64,000 bases of DNA, taken from the NCBI RefSeq assembly GCF_030812415.1, contig NZ_JAUSST010000009.1, forward strand, positions 171,670 through 235,669, in the 5' to 3' direction. The notes beneath the pieces were generated by a model. The model was not told the DNA's origin, did no database searches, and was given only the letters and a program-made list of their open reading frames with translations. Positions 1 to 7,985 of this stretch are shown piece after piece (the first letter of the stretch is position 1; the number at the start of each line of letters is the position of its first letter). The stretch comes from Paenibacillus harenae (GTDB taxonomy: Bacteria > Bacillota > Bacilli > Paenibacillales > Paenibacillaceae). A program made the translations under genes and the position numbers.

Positions 1-871
1 GCTGGCCAGGCGGGGAATAAGCGAATTCATGGACAATACGCTGCGCGACAATGAAATGAGAATGGACTTTAATCTCGTTATTGCCAAGGGGATGAAGGCG
101 GAAGACGTATTAAAGCTGTTTACGCCGCTCGAGCGGCTGCCGACGCAAAATATGCTTCATTCGCTCAAAACGTCTGAAAAATCATGGGCGCCAACGGTTT
201 CCGTTAACGTGGACGATATGTTAGACATGCTTTCGTCGGAAGGAAACGAGCTTGCGATAACGGGTATTCATTTACTGGGCAGCCAGAAGAAGGCGCAGCA
301 CAAGGAAAATATAGAGACCTACCAGCCTTCCAGCCGGTACCGTTATACGGGCATTGCCGTGTTCAAAAAAGATAAATTGATCGGATGGCTGAATGAGGAG
401 GAGAGCAAAGGCTATTCTGACATCACCGATAAGCTGGATAGTACATCGCTCGAGCTGCCATGCGGGGAACGAACCTATATCGGAATCGAGATTATTTCTT
501 CTAGATCAAAAATTGAGATGAAGATCGTGGACGGCAAGCCCGAAGCGAATGTTTCGATCAGAACGGAAGCGAACGTCGTAGACCGGATGTGCAAAGATGT
601 AGATTTAAGGGATCCGGCTGTACTAGAAAGATTGCAGGGTGAAATCGTGAAAGTGATGAAGGGACATGCGGAGGCATCCGTAAAAAAAGCAAAATCGCTG
701 AAGTCCGATGTATTCGGATTCGGAAACAAGCTCGGTCAGGGTTACCCGCAATACTGGGAACGCGTGAAGGAGAATTGGAGCGACGAAGGGTTTCCGGAAC
801 TAAAGGTTAGTTACCATTTTGAAGCTTTTATCCGCAAAACGGGAACGACCGGCAATACGACGATGCAATAA
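1..871 (+). CDS. Ger(x)C family spore germination protein, 3' part
   Basis: The reading frame is open from the first bases of the window, so the 5' end lies outside; about 290 C-terminal residues are present against roughly 370-400 in the family. The first visible residues (LARRGIS followed by a short charged stretch) match the region after the N-terminal domain of GerAC/GerBC/GerKC lipoproteins, and the conserved C-terminal region with GFGNKLGQGYPQYW is intact. These proteins are the C subunit of nutrient germinant receptors, anchored by lipid in the inner spore membrane. A small two-helix protein and a GerB permease follow on the same strand with gaps of about 33 bp, so this is the tail of a ger operon whose A subunit and promoter (sigma G in known cases) would lie to the left. 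The family call is firm; the germinant cannot be inferred. Confidence 0.9.
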   Translation, partial: LARRGISEFMDNTLRDNEMRMDFNLVIAKGMKAEDVLKLFTPLERLPTQNMLHSLKTSEKSWAPTVSVNVDDMLDMLSSEGNELAITGIHLLGSQKKAQHKENIETYQPSSRYRYTGIAVFKKDKLIGWLNEEESKGYSDITDKLDSTSLELPCGERTYIGIEIISSRSKIEMKIVDGKPEANVSIRTEANVVDRMCKDVDLRDPAVLERLQGEIVKVMKGHAEASVKKAKSLKSDVFGFGNKLGQGYPQYWERVKENWSDEGFPELKVSYHFEAFIRKTGTTGNTTMQ

Positions 872-904
872 CTGCAACTGCAATACCTATTGGAGGGATC
901 ACGA

Positions 905-1114
905 ATGTCTTCGTTAATTGGTGTCATCGCGCTCGCGGCAGCCGCGGCTTTTTTGGAATTGCCGAAGCTGATTCAGAACAAGAGGACGCGGGAGCTTATC
1001 GTGTTTTCCGTACTGTTGGTTATCGCGACTGCCTTGTACGGAGCGCTGGTCATGGAAGTGAACCTGCCGAATCCGTTCATGATTATTAAGATCATATATG
1101 GACCGTTGAAGTAA
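905..1114 (+). CDS. Small two-helix membrane protein, probable germinant receptor D subunit
   Basis: 69 residues with two hydrophobic segments (about residues 2-19 and 31-49) and a short polar C-terminus. I start at ATG 905 because GGAGG at 892-896 is well spaced from it; an in-frame TTG at 890 lies on the Shine-Dalgarno itself. Known family fact: several Bacillus receptor operons carry a 'D' gene for a two-helix protein of about this size that modulates receptor function. Position between the C and B subunit genes and topology support that role here. Sequence identity to a characterised D protein was not tested. Confidence 0.7.
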   Translation: MSSLIGVIALAAAAAFLELPKLIQNKRTRELIVFSVLLVIATALYGALVMEVNLPNPFMIIKIIYGPLK

Positions 1115-1147
1115 GTTGCTGGCCTAAGGATGAGGAAGGGGAGCGCC

Positions 1148-2263
1148 GTGAGAAAATACGAAAACGGGAAAATTACTATTCGGCAATTCACGATATTGAT
1201 CGTATTGGGCACCATTGGTGACTCCATCCTCGTCATCCCGACCCTTACGGCAAACTTTGCCAAGCAGGATGCGTGGATATCGATGCTGCTTAGTTTTGTG
1301 CCGGGGCTGGCGACGGCGGTGCTTTATGGCGCGATCGCCAATAAACTGCAGGGCAAGGGGCTTATATTTGGCGCGCAGCAGGCGATGGGCAAATGGATCG
1401 GCAGTCTGGTCAGCCTGCTGTTTCTCTTTTACTTTTTTTTCTGCCATATTACGCTGACTAGCGAAATGAGCCAATTTCTAACGACGCAGATGATGCCGGA
1501 AACGCCGGTCAACGCCATCATCATCGTATTTATGACGGTCGTCATTATCGCTTACCGCTATGGCGTGGAAGCGTTTGCGCGCATGGGGGAGCTGCTTTTT
1601 CCCATATTCATGCTGCTATTTGCCTTCTTGATCGTTCTCCTGCTTCCTCAAATTGAAATGTCCAATCTGAAGCCGATCATGGCTAAAGGCTTCATGCCGG
1701 CGTTCGAGGGAATGTCGCATGCCTATGCGGTCGGCTTCAATGAGATGATCGTCCTCTTAATGATTATTCCTCGCGTTGCCGGCGGAAACAAGATGAAACC
1801 GATTCTAACAGGCTTTGCGATTGGCGGTGCCGTTTTATTCATAACCGTTTTTTTATGCGTGCTTGTGCTTGGGACAAATCTGATGGAGACAAAATATTAT
1901 CCCACGTACGTGCTGGCTCAAAAAATCAACATAGGCAATTTTTTGGAGCGGATGGAGGCCATACTGGCTTTTATTTGGATTATTACGGTCTATTTTAAAA
2001 CATTGCTTTATTTTTACGCTTTAGTCCAGGGGATTGCGGTGTTGATGCGACTGAAGGAGAGCGATATGCTCACGATTCCGCTTGGGATGCTGGTACTCGT
2101 CTGCTCCGTTGTCGTTACGCCCAGCACGACCAGCTATTACGATATCATCGAGAATTATTGGCCTTGGTTCGATCAGACGTTCTGCGTGGTTCTGCCGCTT
2201 CTCTTGCTGTGCTGGATTTACGCGAAGGGCATGAAGAACAACTCGGGCGGGAATACGAGTTGA
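1148..2263 (+). CDS. GerB-type spore germination permease (GerAB/ArcD/ProY family)
   Basis: 371 residues forming about ten membrane segments, with the amino-acid-permease-like pattern of GerAB/GerBB/GerKB. It begins with a short charged tail followed by ITIRQFTILIVLGTIGD, the usual opening of the family. The start is taken as GTG 1148, behind AGGAAGGGGAG; an in-frame ATG at 1130 has only AAGG directly next to it. In the receptor complex the B subunit binds germinant and may conduct ions in the inner spore membrane. It follows the C and D genes, giving the order C-D-B. It is the last gene of the operon and is followed by an inverted repeat. Confidence 0.92.
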   Translation: MRKYENGKITIRQFTILIVLGTIGDSILVIPTLTANFAKQDAWISMLLSFVPGLATAVLYGAIANKLQGKGLIFGAQQAMGKWIGSLVSLLFLFYFFFCHITLTSEMSQFLTTQMMPETPVNAIIIVFMTVVIIAYRYGVEAFARMGELLFPIFMLLFAFLIVLLLPQIEMSNLKPIMAKGFMPAFEGMSHAYAVGFNEMIVLLMIIPRVAGGNKMKPILTGFAIGGAVLFITVFLCVLVLGTNLMETKYYPTYVLAQKINIGNFLERMEAILAFIWIITVYFKTLLYFYALVQGIAVLMRLKESDMLTIPLGMLVLVCSVVVTPSTTSYYDIIENYWPWFDQTFCVVLPLLLLCWIYAKGMKNNSGGNTS

Positions 2264-2318
2264 CGCTGCGCTTGCGGATGAGTATGACAAAGGGTGTGGG
2301 CTCCAATTAAAAATGAGC

Positions 2319-2360
2319 AAACGCACAATTTCTGCAATCGCCTATACCGTTTGTGCGTTT
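2319..2360 (+). terminator. Possible terminator after the ger operon
   Basis: Perfect 10-bp arms AAACGCACAA / TTGTGCGTTT are separated by 22 bases, 55 bp after the gerB stop. The downstream T tract is poor, so termination would be weak. The right arm sits directly upstream of a sporulation-type -10 element, so the repeat could also be an operator. Confidence 0.4.
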
Positions 2361-2372
2361 ATACATAGGATA
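2344..2372 (+). promoter_or_regulatory. Mother-cell sigma (sigma E/K-like) promoter for the YjcZ peptide
   Basis: CATAGGATA at 2364-2372 fits the CATAnnnTA -10 element of sigma E/sigma K promoters. ATACC at 2344-2348 gives an ATA (sigma E) or AC (sigma K) -35 element at the usual distance. The predicted transcript would begin near 2380, just before the Shine-Dalgarno of the peptide gene at 2387-2395. Confidence 0.5.
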
Positions 2373-2401
2373 CTGTACCTTAAGAAAAAGGAGATGAACA
2401 A

Positions 2402-2578
2402 ATGAGCTATGGAGTAGCAGGTGCCAACGTCGGACACCACTGTGCACCATCTTACCCTGTTGCAGGTGTTGGAACTGGACCTTGCGGAACTGGAGTCGGC
2501 GGCGCATTCTCGAGCATAGGAATTATACTTGTACTTTTCATTCTGCTTGTCATCATATCCCGTGCTTGCCTGTTTTAG
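2402..2578 (+). CDS. YjcZ family sporulation protein
   Basis: A 58-residue peptide. A Gly/Cys-rich N-terminal half (three cysteines, many Gly and Val) precedes a hydrophobic C-terminal helix with IILVLFILLVII, the signature of the YjcZ/YjdC-like sporulation peptides (FALIVVLFILLII in family members). A strong AAAAAGGAGATG ribosome-binding site precedes the ATG. Known members are produced in the mother cell during sporulation; the function of most is unknown. A sporulation-type promoter directly upstream agrees with this. A bidirectional terminator closes the unit. Confidence 0.85.
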   Translation: MSYGVAGANVGHHCAPSYPVAGVGTGPCGTGVGGAFSSIGIILVLFILLVIISRACLF

Positions 2579-2640
2579 TAAACCAATGCTTGCTTGCTAA
2601 TCAGTATAAATGCGTATCCGCTAATTAATGGATGATAATA

Positions 2641-2666
2641 AAAACCCCCAGGCGACTGGGGGTTTT
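2641..2666. terminator. Strong bidirectional terminator
   Basis: AAAACCCCCAG - gcga - CTGGGGGTTTT: an 11-bp perfect GC-rich stem with a tetraloop, A-tract on one side and T-tract on the other. It serves both the YjcZ gene from the left and the ridA-like gene from the right. Confidence 0.95.
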
Positions 2667-2679
2667 GCCCTGTTCAAGA

Positions 2680-3144
2680 TTAATCGCGAATCTCTGCGAT
2701 AAGCTCGATCTCGACCGGCGTATGGAACGGAAGGTCGCTCGTCCCGATAGCGGAGCGGGCGTGCCGTCCGTTCTCGCCGAACACTTGGATGAGCAGATCG
2801 GAAGCGCCGTTCATGACGTACGGCTGGTCGCCGAAGCTCGGGGCGCTGTTGACGAAGCCGAGAATCTTCACGATCTTGACGACGCGGTCGAGATCGCCAA
2901 GGTAAGCCTTCATAGCTGCGAGCAGGTTGATAACGACTTGACGAGCCGCTTCTTGGCCTTGCTCGATCGTCAGATCGGAGCCGACCTTGCCCTCATACAT
3001 GAGGATGCCGTTCATGCGGCAGTCGAAACCGGACGTGTAGATCAGATTGCCGGTTCGGTTGACCGGAATATAAGAGAACTTGGGTGCCGTCGTTTCTGGC
3101 AGCGTTATGCCGAGCTCGGAAAGCTTCTGATCGATGATGGACAT
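2680..3144 (-). CDS. RidA/YjgF family protein
   Basis: 154 residues from ATG 3144 (AGGAG 11 nt upstream; an in-frame GTG at 3153 is too close to it). The Rid fold is evident from GNLIYTSGF near residue 32, the central helix with ARQVVINLLAAM, and the C-terminal GRHARSAIG and PVEIELIAEI segment. Arg130 sits at the position of the arginine that binds the carboxylate of 2-aminoacrylate in deaminating Rid enzymes. RidA removes reactive enamines released by PLP-dependent dehydratases. It is the last gene of a four-gene operon containing such an enzyme, so protection against 2-aminoacrylate is the likely role. It is about 25 residues longer than E. coli RidA, as in the YER057c-like group 1 subfamily, so the exact substrate is uncertain. 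Confidence 0.9.
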   Translation of the reverse strand: MSIIDQKLSELGITLPETTAPKFSYIPVNRTGNLIYTSGFDCRMNGILMYEGKVGSDLTIEQGQEAARQVVINLLAAMKAYLGDLDRVVKIVKILGFVNSAPSFGDQPYVMNGASDLLIQVFGENGRHARSAIGTSDLPFHTPVEIELIAEIRD

Positions 3145-3174
3145 GCAGGACACAGCTCCTTTTGGGGTGGGATG

Positions 3175-4779
3175 TTAATGCGTGCAGCAGTGCTGGGCGC
3201 GAATAAGCTGCCCTTCGCGCTTATGCGTATGCTTGCCGTTCGCAAGCGTAAGTTCTCCGGCAACGATAACGTGGGAGATGCCGGTCGGATATTGGCGCGG
3301 ATCGCCGAACGTAGCCGTATCCTGGATCGCGTCGGGATCGAATACGGTTAAGTCGGCGGCATAACCGGGTACGATGAGCCCGCGCTTGCCAAGCTTGAAT
3401 CGCTGCACGGGGAATGACGTTAGCTTGCGAACGGCCTGCTCCAGCGACAAGACGCGCTTCTCGCGAACATACCTCGCGAATACTCTCGGAAACGTGCCAT
3501 ACGTGCGCGGATGCGGCTTGCCCGTCTGGCAATAGAGACTGTCGGAGGCGATGAGCGACTTCTCGTAGCCGATGACCTGCGTCACATCGTCGTCCGACAT
3601 ATGGAAGTAGACAATGGCGACTTGCCCGCTCTCCTCCAGCAGCAGATCCATCATGCAATCGACGGCATGGATGCATCGCGCTTCGGCAATCTCGGAGATC
3701 GGCTTGCCTTCCAGCCCAGCGTTCGCGGCAGTCCGTACAGAGGAGACGATGACGCTGTCCCAGCCTGTAGAGCAGACGAGGTTGTCCCATGTATCTTGCT
3801 CATGGCTCAGTTCCTCCTTAATTCGTGCCCGCTGGCCAGGGTCTCGGAACGCTGCAAGCGCAGACTCGATGCCGCCCTCCAGCACCCATGGAGGGAGTAT
3901 CGTCGTGAGCGTCGTCGAGCCGGCGGCATACGGATATACATCGACGGTGACATCCGTGCCGCGCGCTCTGGCTGCTTCGACCAGCTCAAGCGCTTCAAGC
4001 GCTTTGCCCCAATTGATGCGACCTGCCGCCTTCAAGTGGCTGATATGAAGCGATACGCCGGAACGCTCGGCAATCCAGATCACTTCGGCGACGGACGGCA
4101 GCAGATTATTGCCTTCGCCGCGGATATGCGTCGACAGCAGGCCGTTATACTTCTGCAGGACGCTGCATAGCTCTGCGAGCTCCTCGCGCGAGGTGTAGCT
4201 GCCCGGCGCGTAGAGCAGACCGATGGACAGCCCGATTGCCCCGGAACGCAACCCCTCCTCGAGCAGTCGCTTCATCTGCTCAAGCTCGCGTTGCGTTGCC
4301 GGGCGATTATCGAACCCCATGACCGCGATGCGCAGCGCGCCATGCGCCACATAAGTCGCGATATGCTCGGACGGTTGCGAGCGGCTGACGTAGTCCATAT
4401 ATTCGCCCACCGTCTGCCACGGCCACTTCCATTCGGTACTGCCGACGACAGGCTGGACGTACGCTTGAAGCTGCTCCGTGCGGCCTCGCACAAGCGGCGC
4501 CGGAGCGAGGCCGCAGTTGCCGACGACCTCGGTCGTCACGCCCTGCTGCAGCTTGATCTCGCTATGAGGATGATCGAGAATCATAAGATCGGAATGACAA
4601 TGTCCGTCAATAAAGCCCGGCGAGACGACTTGCCGCGATACGTCGATGACGCTCTGCGCTTCTTGGTCGACGCTGCCTACGGCGACGATAAGCCCATTCT
4701 TCACGCCGACGTCGCCGCGGTACCAAGGATTGCCGCTGCCGTCGACGATTTTTCCGTTTTTTAATACGAGGTCCAGCAT
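3175..4779 (-). CDS. N-acyl-D-amino-acid deacylase (D-aminoacylase), amidohydrolase family
   Basis: 534 residues, the usual length. Residues 1-58 form the small beta domain (NGKIVDGSGNPWYRGDVGV is typical). The barrel begins with GHCHSD, whose histidines are residues 60 and 62. Cys89 in EVVGNCG, the histidine of HIRGEGNN and the two of HISHLKAAG match the zinc-binding Cys-His-His set known for D-aminoacylase. SDSLYC and HPRTYGTFPRVF close the active site. It hydrolyses N-acyl-D-amino acids to free D-amino acids, probably in the cytoplasm since no signal peptide is present. It lies 31 bp after the PLP enzyme gene and 30 bp before ridA. It may feed D-amino acids to the neighbouring enzyme. D-specificity is inferred from family resemblance. 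Confidence 0.9.
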   Translation of the reverse strand: MLDLVLKNGKIVDGSGNPWYRGDVGVKNGLIVAVGSVDQEAQSVIDVSRQVVSPGFIDGHCHSDLMILDHPHSEIKLQQGVTTEVVGNCGLAPAPLVRGRTEQLQAYVQPVVGSTEWKWPWQTVGEYMDYVSRSQPSEHIATYVAHGALRIAVMGFDNRPATQRELEQMKRLLEEGLRSGAIGLSIGLLYAPGSYTSREELAELCSVLQKYNGLLSTHIRGEGNNLLPSVAEVIWIAERSGVSLHISHLKAAGRINWGKALEALELVEAARARGTDVTVDVYPYAAGSTTLTTILPPWVLEGGIESALAAFRDPGQRARIKEELSHEQDTWDNLVCSTGWDSVIVSSVRTAANAGLEGKPISEIAEARCIHAVDCMMDLLLEESGQVAIVYFHMSDDDVTQVIGYEKSLIASDSLYCQTGKPHPRTYGTFPRVFARYVREKRVLSLEQAVRKLTSFPVQRFKLGKRGLIVPGYAADLTVFDPDAIQDTATFGDPRQYPTGISHVIVAGELTLANGKHTHKREGQLIRAQHCCTH

Positions 4780-4810
4780 AAGGGGGATCGCCTCCAGTTA
4801 CGTTCGTTCC

Positions 4811-5956
4811 TTATTCGAGCATGCCGCGAGCGGCAACGGGAACGCTGCGGGATCGACCGTCTTCATCGACGATGTACACGGCATTGTGCAAATTAACGGT
4901 GCTGCAAATATGGTTGGGAACGAGCCGCAGCCGATCGCCGACGCGGTATGCGCTGCTTGGATGCACGGAAATCATGCCGTGCTCCTCGTTCATGCGCGCA
5001 AGCACGGCCTCCGGATCTCCGACGACATGGGCGAAGCCTTGGAGATAGAGCGGCGGATGGCCGGGCTGCACGTCGGTCGCGAACGTTTTGCTGCCTCCGT
5101 CGATGATGACCAGATCGTCGGCGGGACGGCTGACGACCGTAGCGAGCACGGTCGCGGCGCATGCCTCAAGCGAGCATACGCCGAAGGCGGCTTGAATGCG
5201 GTCTTGATAAATGTAAGTGCCCGGCCGAATCTCGGTCACGCCTTCGATCTCGGCGGCGTAAATCGCCGTCGGCGTGGAGCCGACGCTGACGTCCTCGATG
5301 GCGATGCCGGCATCGCGAAGCAGACGAGCGGCTTCGCTCATGAGGCGGCCTTCCTCATGTCCGGCCGCTTGCAGGTCGAGCGTCGAGGCGCCGGCAAGCA
5401 TCGCGCCGCGATACGTGAAGATGCCGCTTAAGCGGATACCGCCCAGCGCGGCGATTTGTTTAGCCAGCGCGATCGCAGCGTCCGCGCTTACGCCGGTGCG
5501 GTGCAGGCCGGTGTCGATCTCCAGCCGAACCTCGAGCACCGTGCTTTGCGCCAGCGCGGCTTCGGATAGGCGGGACGCGCCTTCGAGGCTGTCGACGCCG
5601 ACGATTAGCCGCACGCCTGCAAGGCTGAGCCGTATGGCGCGATTAATCTTCTTCGCGCCGACCAGCGAATAGGCGATGAAGATATCGCGCATACCGCCGG
5701 CCGCCATCACTTCGGCCTCGGATACTTTGGCAACGGTAATGCCCGTCGCCCCGGCGGCGAGCTGTCGCAGCGCCAGCTCCGGCAGCTTATGCGTCTTCGC
5801 GTGAGGCCGCAGCGCCACGCCGCAGCGGGCGGCAGCTTGCGCCATCGCTTCAATATTGGCATCTATCTTCCCGTTCTCGATGACGATGCAAGGCGTCTCC
5901 AGTTCGTCGATGGCGTTAAGCGCCATTATGCTGCCTTGCGCCTCCATATCGCTCAT
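4811..5956 (-). CDS. D-serine dehydratase / D-threonine aldolase-like PLP enzyme (fold type III)
   Basis: 381 residues. An alanine-racemase-type PLP barrel occupies about residues 10-255 and a beta domain follows. ETPCIVIENGKIDANIEAMA and LRPHAKTHK contain the family N-terminus and the PLP lysine; SVGSTPT binds the cofactor phosphate. Near the C-terminus the metal site reads PNHICSTVNL, giving His349 and Cys351. From memory of the family, eukaryotic-type D-serine dehydratases use His and Cys for zinc, whereas D-threonine aldolases use His and Asp; on that basis D-serine dehydratase or a related D-amino-acid lyase is favoured. The ATG follows the regulator's TAA without a gap, which implies translational coupling. 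A RidA gene in the same operon fits release of 2-aminoacrylate. Confidence 0.85.
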   Translation of the reverse strand: MSDMEAQGSIMALNAIDELETPCIVIENGKIDANIEAMAQAAARCGVALRPHAKTHKLPELALRQLAAGATGITVAKVSEAEVMAAGGMRDIFIAYSLVGAKKINRAIRLSLAGVRLIVGVDSLEGASRLSEAALAQSTVLEVRLEIDTGLHRTGVSADAAIALAKQIAALGGIRLSGIFTYRGAMLAGASTLDLQAAGHEEGRLMSEAARLLRDAGIAIEDVSVGSTPTAIYAAEIEGVTEIRPGTYIYQDRIQAAFGVCSLEACAATVLATVVSRPADDLVIIDGGSKTFATDVQPGHPPLYLQGFAHVVGDPEAVLARMNEEHGMISVHPSSAYRVGDRLRLVPNHICSTVNLHNAVYIVDEDGRSRSVPVAARGMLE

Positions 5957-6613
5957 TTACGTCAGCTCTCCTTCAGGATCATTTTGTTTGGATTCATCCA
6001 AGTAGCTGTACAACGTGTATTTGGATATGCCCAAGTAGCCGCATACTTTCTCGCCCGACTTCTTGATGAGAAAAGCGCCTTTCTGGTCCAACAGATGGAT
6101 GAACCTGATCTTGTCTTCCTTGCTCATAAGCGCCGCCGGTCTTCCGACCGCCTCTTGCGTTTCCTGGATCAGCGTATCGAGCAGATCGCCGACGCTGCTG
6201 ACGAACGATTCCCGTACGGGCGCAAGACCGCTGGCAGTCAGTGACTGCAGCGTCTTCTCGGCGACCATGAGATCGGTGATATCGAAGTTGATGCATAAAG
6301 CGCCGATGATTGTTCCTGCATTATTCTTAATGTACATCGAGGTGGAGCGAAGCAGCCGCCCGTCCTTCGTCTGCGTGACGTAGTTATGTCGATTGTCGCC
6401 GGCAGCCGTGCCGCGCATAATCTCAAGCCCGAGATTCGTGCCGGGATCGCCGACCTTGCGGCTCGTGACATGCCCGTTCTCGATGACGACGATCGTGCTG
6501 TCGACCGGCTTCGACCAATCATGCACGACGACCTCGCAATTGTCCCCGAATTGGGCGCCGATGCCTTGTGCCAGTTCCGTTAGAAAAGATAGCTCCTGCG
6601 ATATGGATTCCAT
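5957..6613 (-). CDS. YheO/DauR-type PAS-HTH transcriptional regulator
   Basis: 218 residues from ATG 6613, which has AGG six bases upstream; a longer open frame to 6877 has no Shine-Dalgarno and crosses the promoter region of the divergent gene. Residues about 5-115 form the YheO-like PAS domain (CEVVVHDWSKPVDSTIVVIENG and GALCINFDITD). A C-terminal DauR-type helix-turn-helix (DKIRFIHLLDQKGAFLIKKSGEKVC and GISKYTLYSYLD) occupies residues 160-208. The family includes DauR, a repressor of D-arginine catabolism in Pseudomonas. As first gene of a D-amino-acid operon it probably controls its own transcript, responding to a D-amino acid or keto acid. Whether it activates or represses cannot be told. 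Confidence 0.88.
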   Translation of the reverse strand: MESISQELSFLTELAQGIGAQFGDNCEVVVHDWSKPVDSTIVVIENGHVTSRKVGDPGTNLGLEIMRGTAAGDNRHNYVTQTKDGRLLRSTSMYIKNNAGTIIGALCINFDITDLMVAEKTLQSLTASGLAPVRESFVSSVGDLLDTLIQETQEAVGRPAALMSKEDKIRFIHLLDQKGAFLIKKSGEKVCGYLGISKYTLYSYLDESKQNDPEGELT

Positions 6614-6703
6614 TCGTTTCCTGCCTTTCATACGTACTTTCGAACCTATGGTACTACTGGCGCCTCTAGAAATCAAACAAAAAGTTTGGGTGACTAAAAA
6701 AAA

Positions 6704-6715
6704 GTATGGACATAC
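6704..6715. promoter_or_regulatory. Small palindrome in the divergent regulator/CobW intergenic region
   Basis: GTATG-GA-CATAC is a perfect 5+2+5 palindrome about 90 bp upstream of the YheO-type regulator start. It could be that regulator's operator. It is short, so chance is possible. Confidence 0.25.
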
Positions 6716-6736
6716 AATCTCTCGTCCGCAAAAAGA

Positions 6737-6764
6737 TGAACAAACGTAATAATTACGATATAAT
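6737..6764 (+). promoter_or_regulatory. Sigma A promoter with an internal Zur box (6744-6758)
   Basis: TGAACA (6737-6742) and TATAAT (6759-6764) are 16 bp apart. Between them lies ACGTAATAATTACGA, a 7-1-7 palindrome matching the Bacillus Zur consensus TCGTAATnATTACGA at 13 of 14 defined positions. Its position over the promoter predicts repression under zinc sufficiency and induction of the downstream COG0523 gene under zinc limitation. Confidence 0.8.
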
Positions 6765-6815
6765 GGATATGGAGATTTGCTAAAATAGCTCATTACGAAG
6801 CGGGAGTATATACAT

Positions 6816-7823
6816 ATGGAACAGAATGAACGACTTATACCCGTACATCTATTGTCCGGGTTTCTGGGCAGCGGCAAAACAACGTTGCTTACCAGAATGC
6901 TTGATTATTACAAGGAGCAAGGCATGAAGCCGGCCGTCATTATGAACGAGCTCGGCGACACGAATCTCGACGGGCAACTGCTCGGAGAGGAAGTGCCGAT
7001 GGCCGAAATGCTGAGCGGCTGCATTTGCTGCTCGATCCGCGGCGATCTTGGTATGGAGATCAGCATGCTCATTGACGAGCATCAGCCTGATGTCCTATTC
7101 ATCGAATCGACGGGGGCGGCGAATCCGATGGAGACGCTGGACGGCGTAACGGAAGCGGCGCTCTATAAGCCGATCGATCTGCGATCCGTCATTACCGTCG
7201 TAGACGGTCCGGAGCTGCTTGCGCGCTCGCGAAGCGGCAAAGGGCGCACGTTCAAGCTCATGCAGGAACAAATTCGGTGCGCGACCGTCCTGCTGCTCAA
7301 CAAGGCGGACAAGCTCGAACCTGAGCAGCTTGTCGAGGCGCAGCAATTGTTGGGCGACGTTAACCCGCATGTACCTGCAACGGCTACCGTCCGGTGCGCA
7401 ATCGATGATTGGAGCTGGCTGGAGCGGGCGATGAGCTCTAAGGCGCCGAGGACTATCCGCGAGACCGACTCGCATGAACACGAACGCGCGGAGCAGCAAA
7501 CGCATGACCATGGTCACCACCATCATCATTCGCATGACCATGTCATGGTCATAACCCATTATTGGCGGGGACCGATCGGAAGCGAGGCGTTCGAGGCGCT
7601 GCTGCAGCGCCTGCCGGACAATATTTACCGGGCGAAAGGCATCGTGACGTTCACGGATGCGCCGAGCCGGTTCCTGTTCCAATATGCTTACAGGGAATCC
7701 GATTTCATGCGAATCGAGCCGCAGGGCAAAGTGAATGACGTCGCCGTGTTCATCGGCGAACACTTCGAGAAGGACTGGCTGCTGCGCGAGCTGGAGAAGT
7801 TGGAGAAGCCAGAGCAGTCATAG
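6816..7823 (+). CDS. COG0523 (CobW/ZagA-type) zinc-linked GTPase
   Basis: 335 residues. GFLGSGKTTLL (P-loop, residue about 14), GCICCSIRGDL (the CxCC metal motif), ESTGAANPM and NKADKLEP (guanine specificity) define a COG0523 G3E GTPase. A histidine-rich loop with HDHGHHHHHSHDH near residues 229-242 separates the GTPase from the C-terminal CobW domain. COG0523 proteins are metallochaperones; B. subtilis ZagA (YciC) is Zur-regulated and delivers zinc to enzymes such as FolE during zinc limitation. The Zur box in the promoter makes a zinc role likely here rather than cobalt or nitrile hydratase maturation. The gene is divergent from the D-amino-acid operon and its function is unrelated to it. 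The client protein is unknown. Confidence 0.92.
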   Translation: MEQNERLIPVHLLSGFLGSGKTTLLTRMLDYYKEQGMKPAVIMNELGDTNLDGQLLGEEVPMAEMLSGCICCSIRGDLGMEISMLIDEHQPDVLFIESTGAANPMETLDGVTEAALYKPIDLRSVITVVDGPELLARSRSGKGRTFKLMQEQIRCATVLLLNKADKLEPEQLVEAQQLLGDVNPHVPATATVRCAIDDWSWLERAMSSKAPRTIRETDSHEHERAEQQTHDHGHHHHHSHDHVMVITHYWRGPIGSEAFEALLQRLPDNIYRAKGIVTFTDAPSRFLFQYAYRESDFMRIEPQGKVNDVAVFIGEHFEKDWLLRELEKLEKPEQS

Positions 7824-7985
7824 CAACCGGAGCAGCCGAATCAGCAACTTCGACTTCATTCGCCGCGAGTTTGTCGAAATATGCCATTTTCATGTCTATA
7901 GGATGTCGTGCTTGGGCAAAATAATCCAGTAGAGGACTGCTTCCTCTTTAGCATCACGATTCTATAGGTAGAAGGAGTGGCATAC

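Noticed and set aside
2632..3351. 239-codon plus-strand frame opposite the ridA and D-aminoacylase genes
   Set aside because: It starts in a terminator and runs antisense to two conserved enzymes; no motif.
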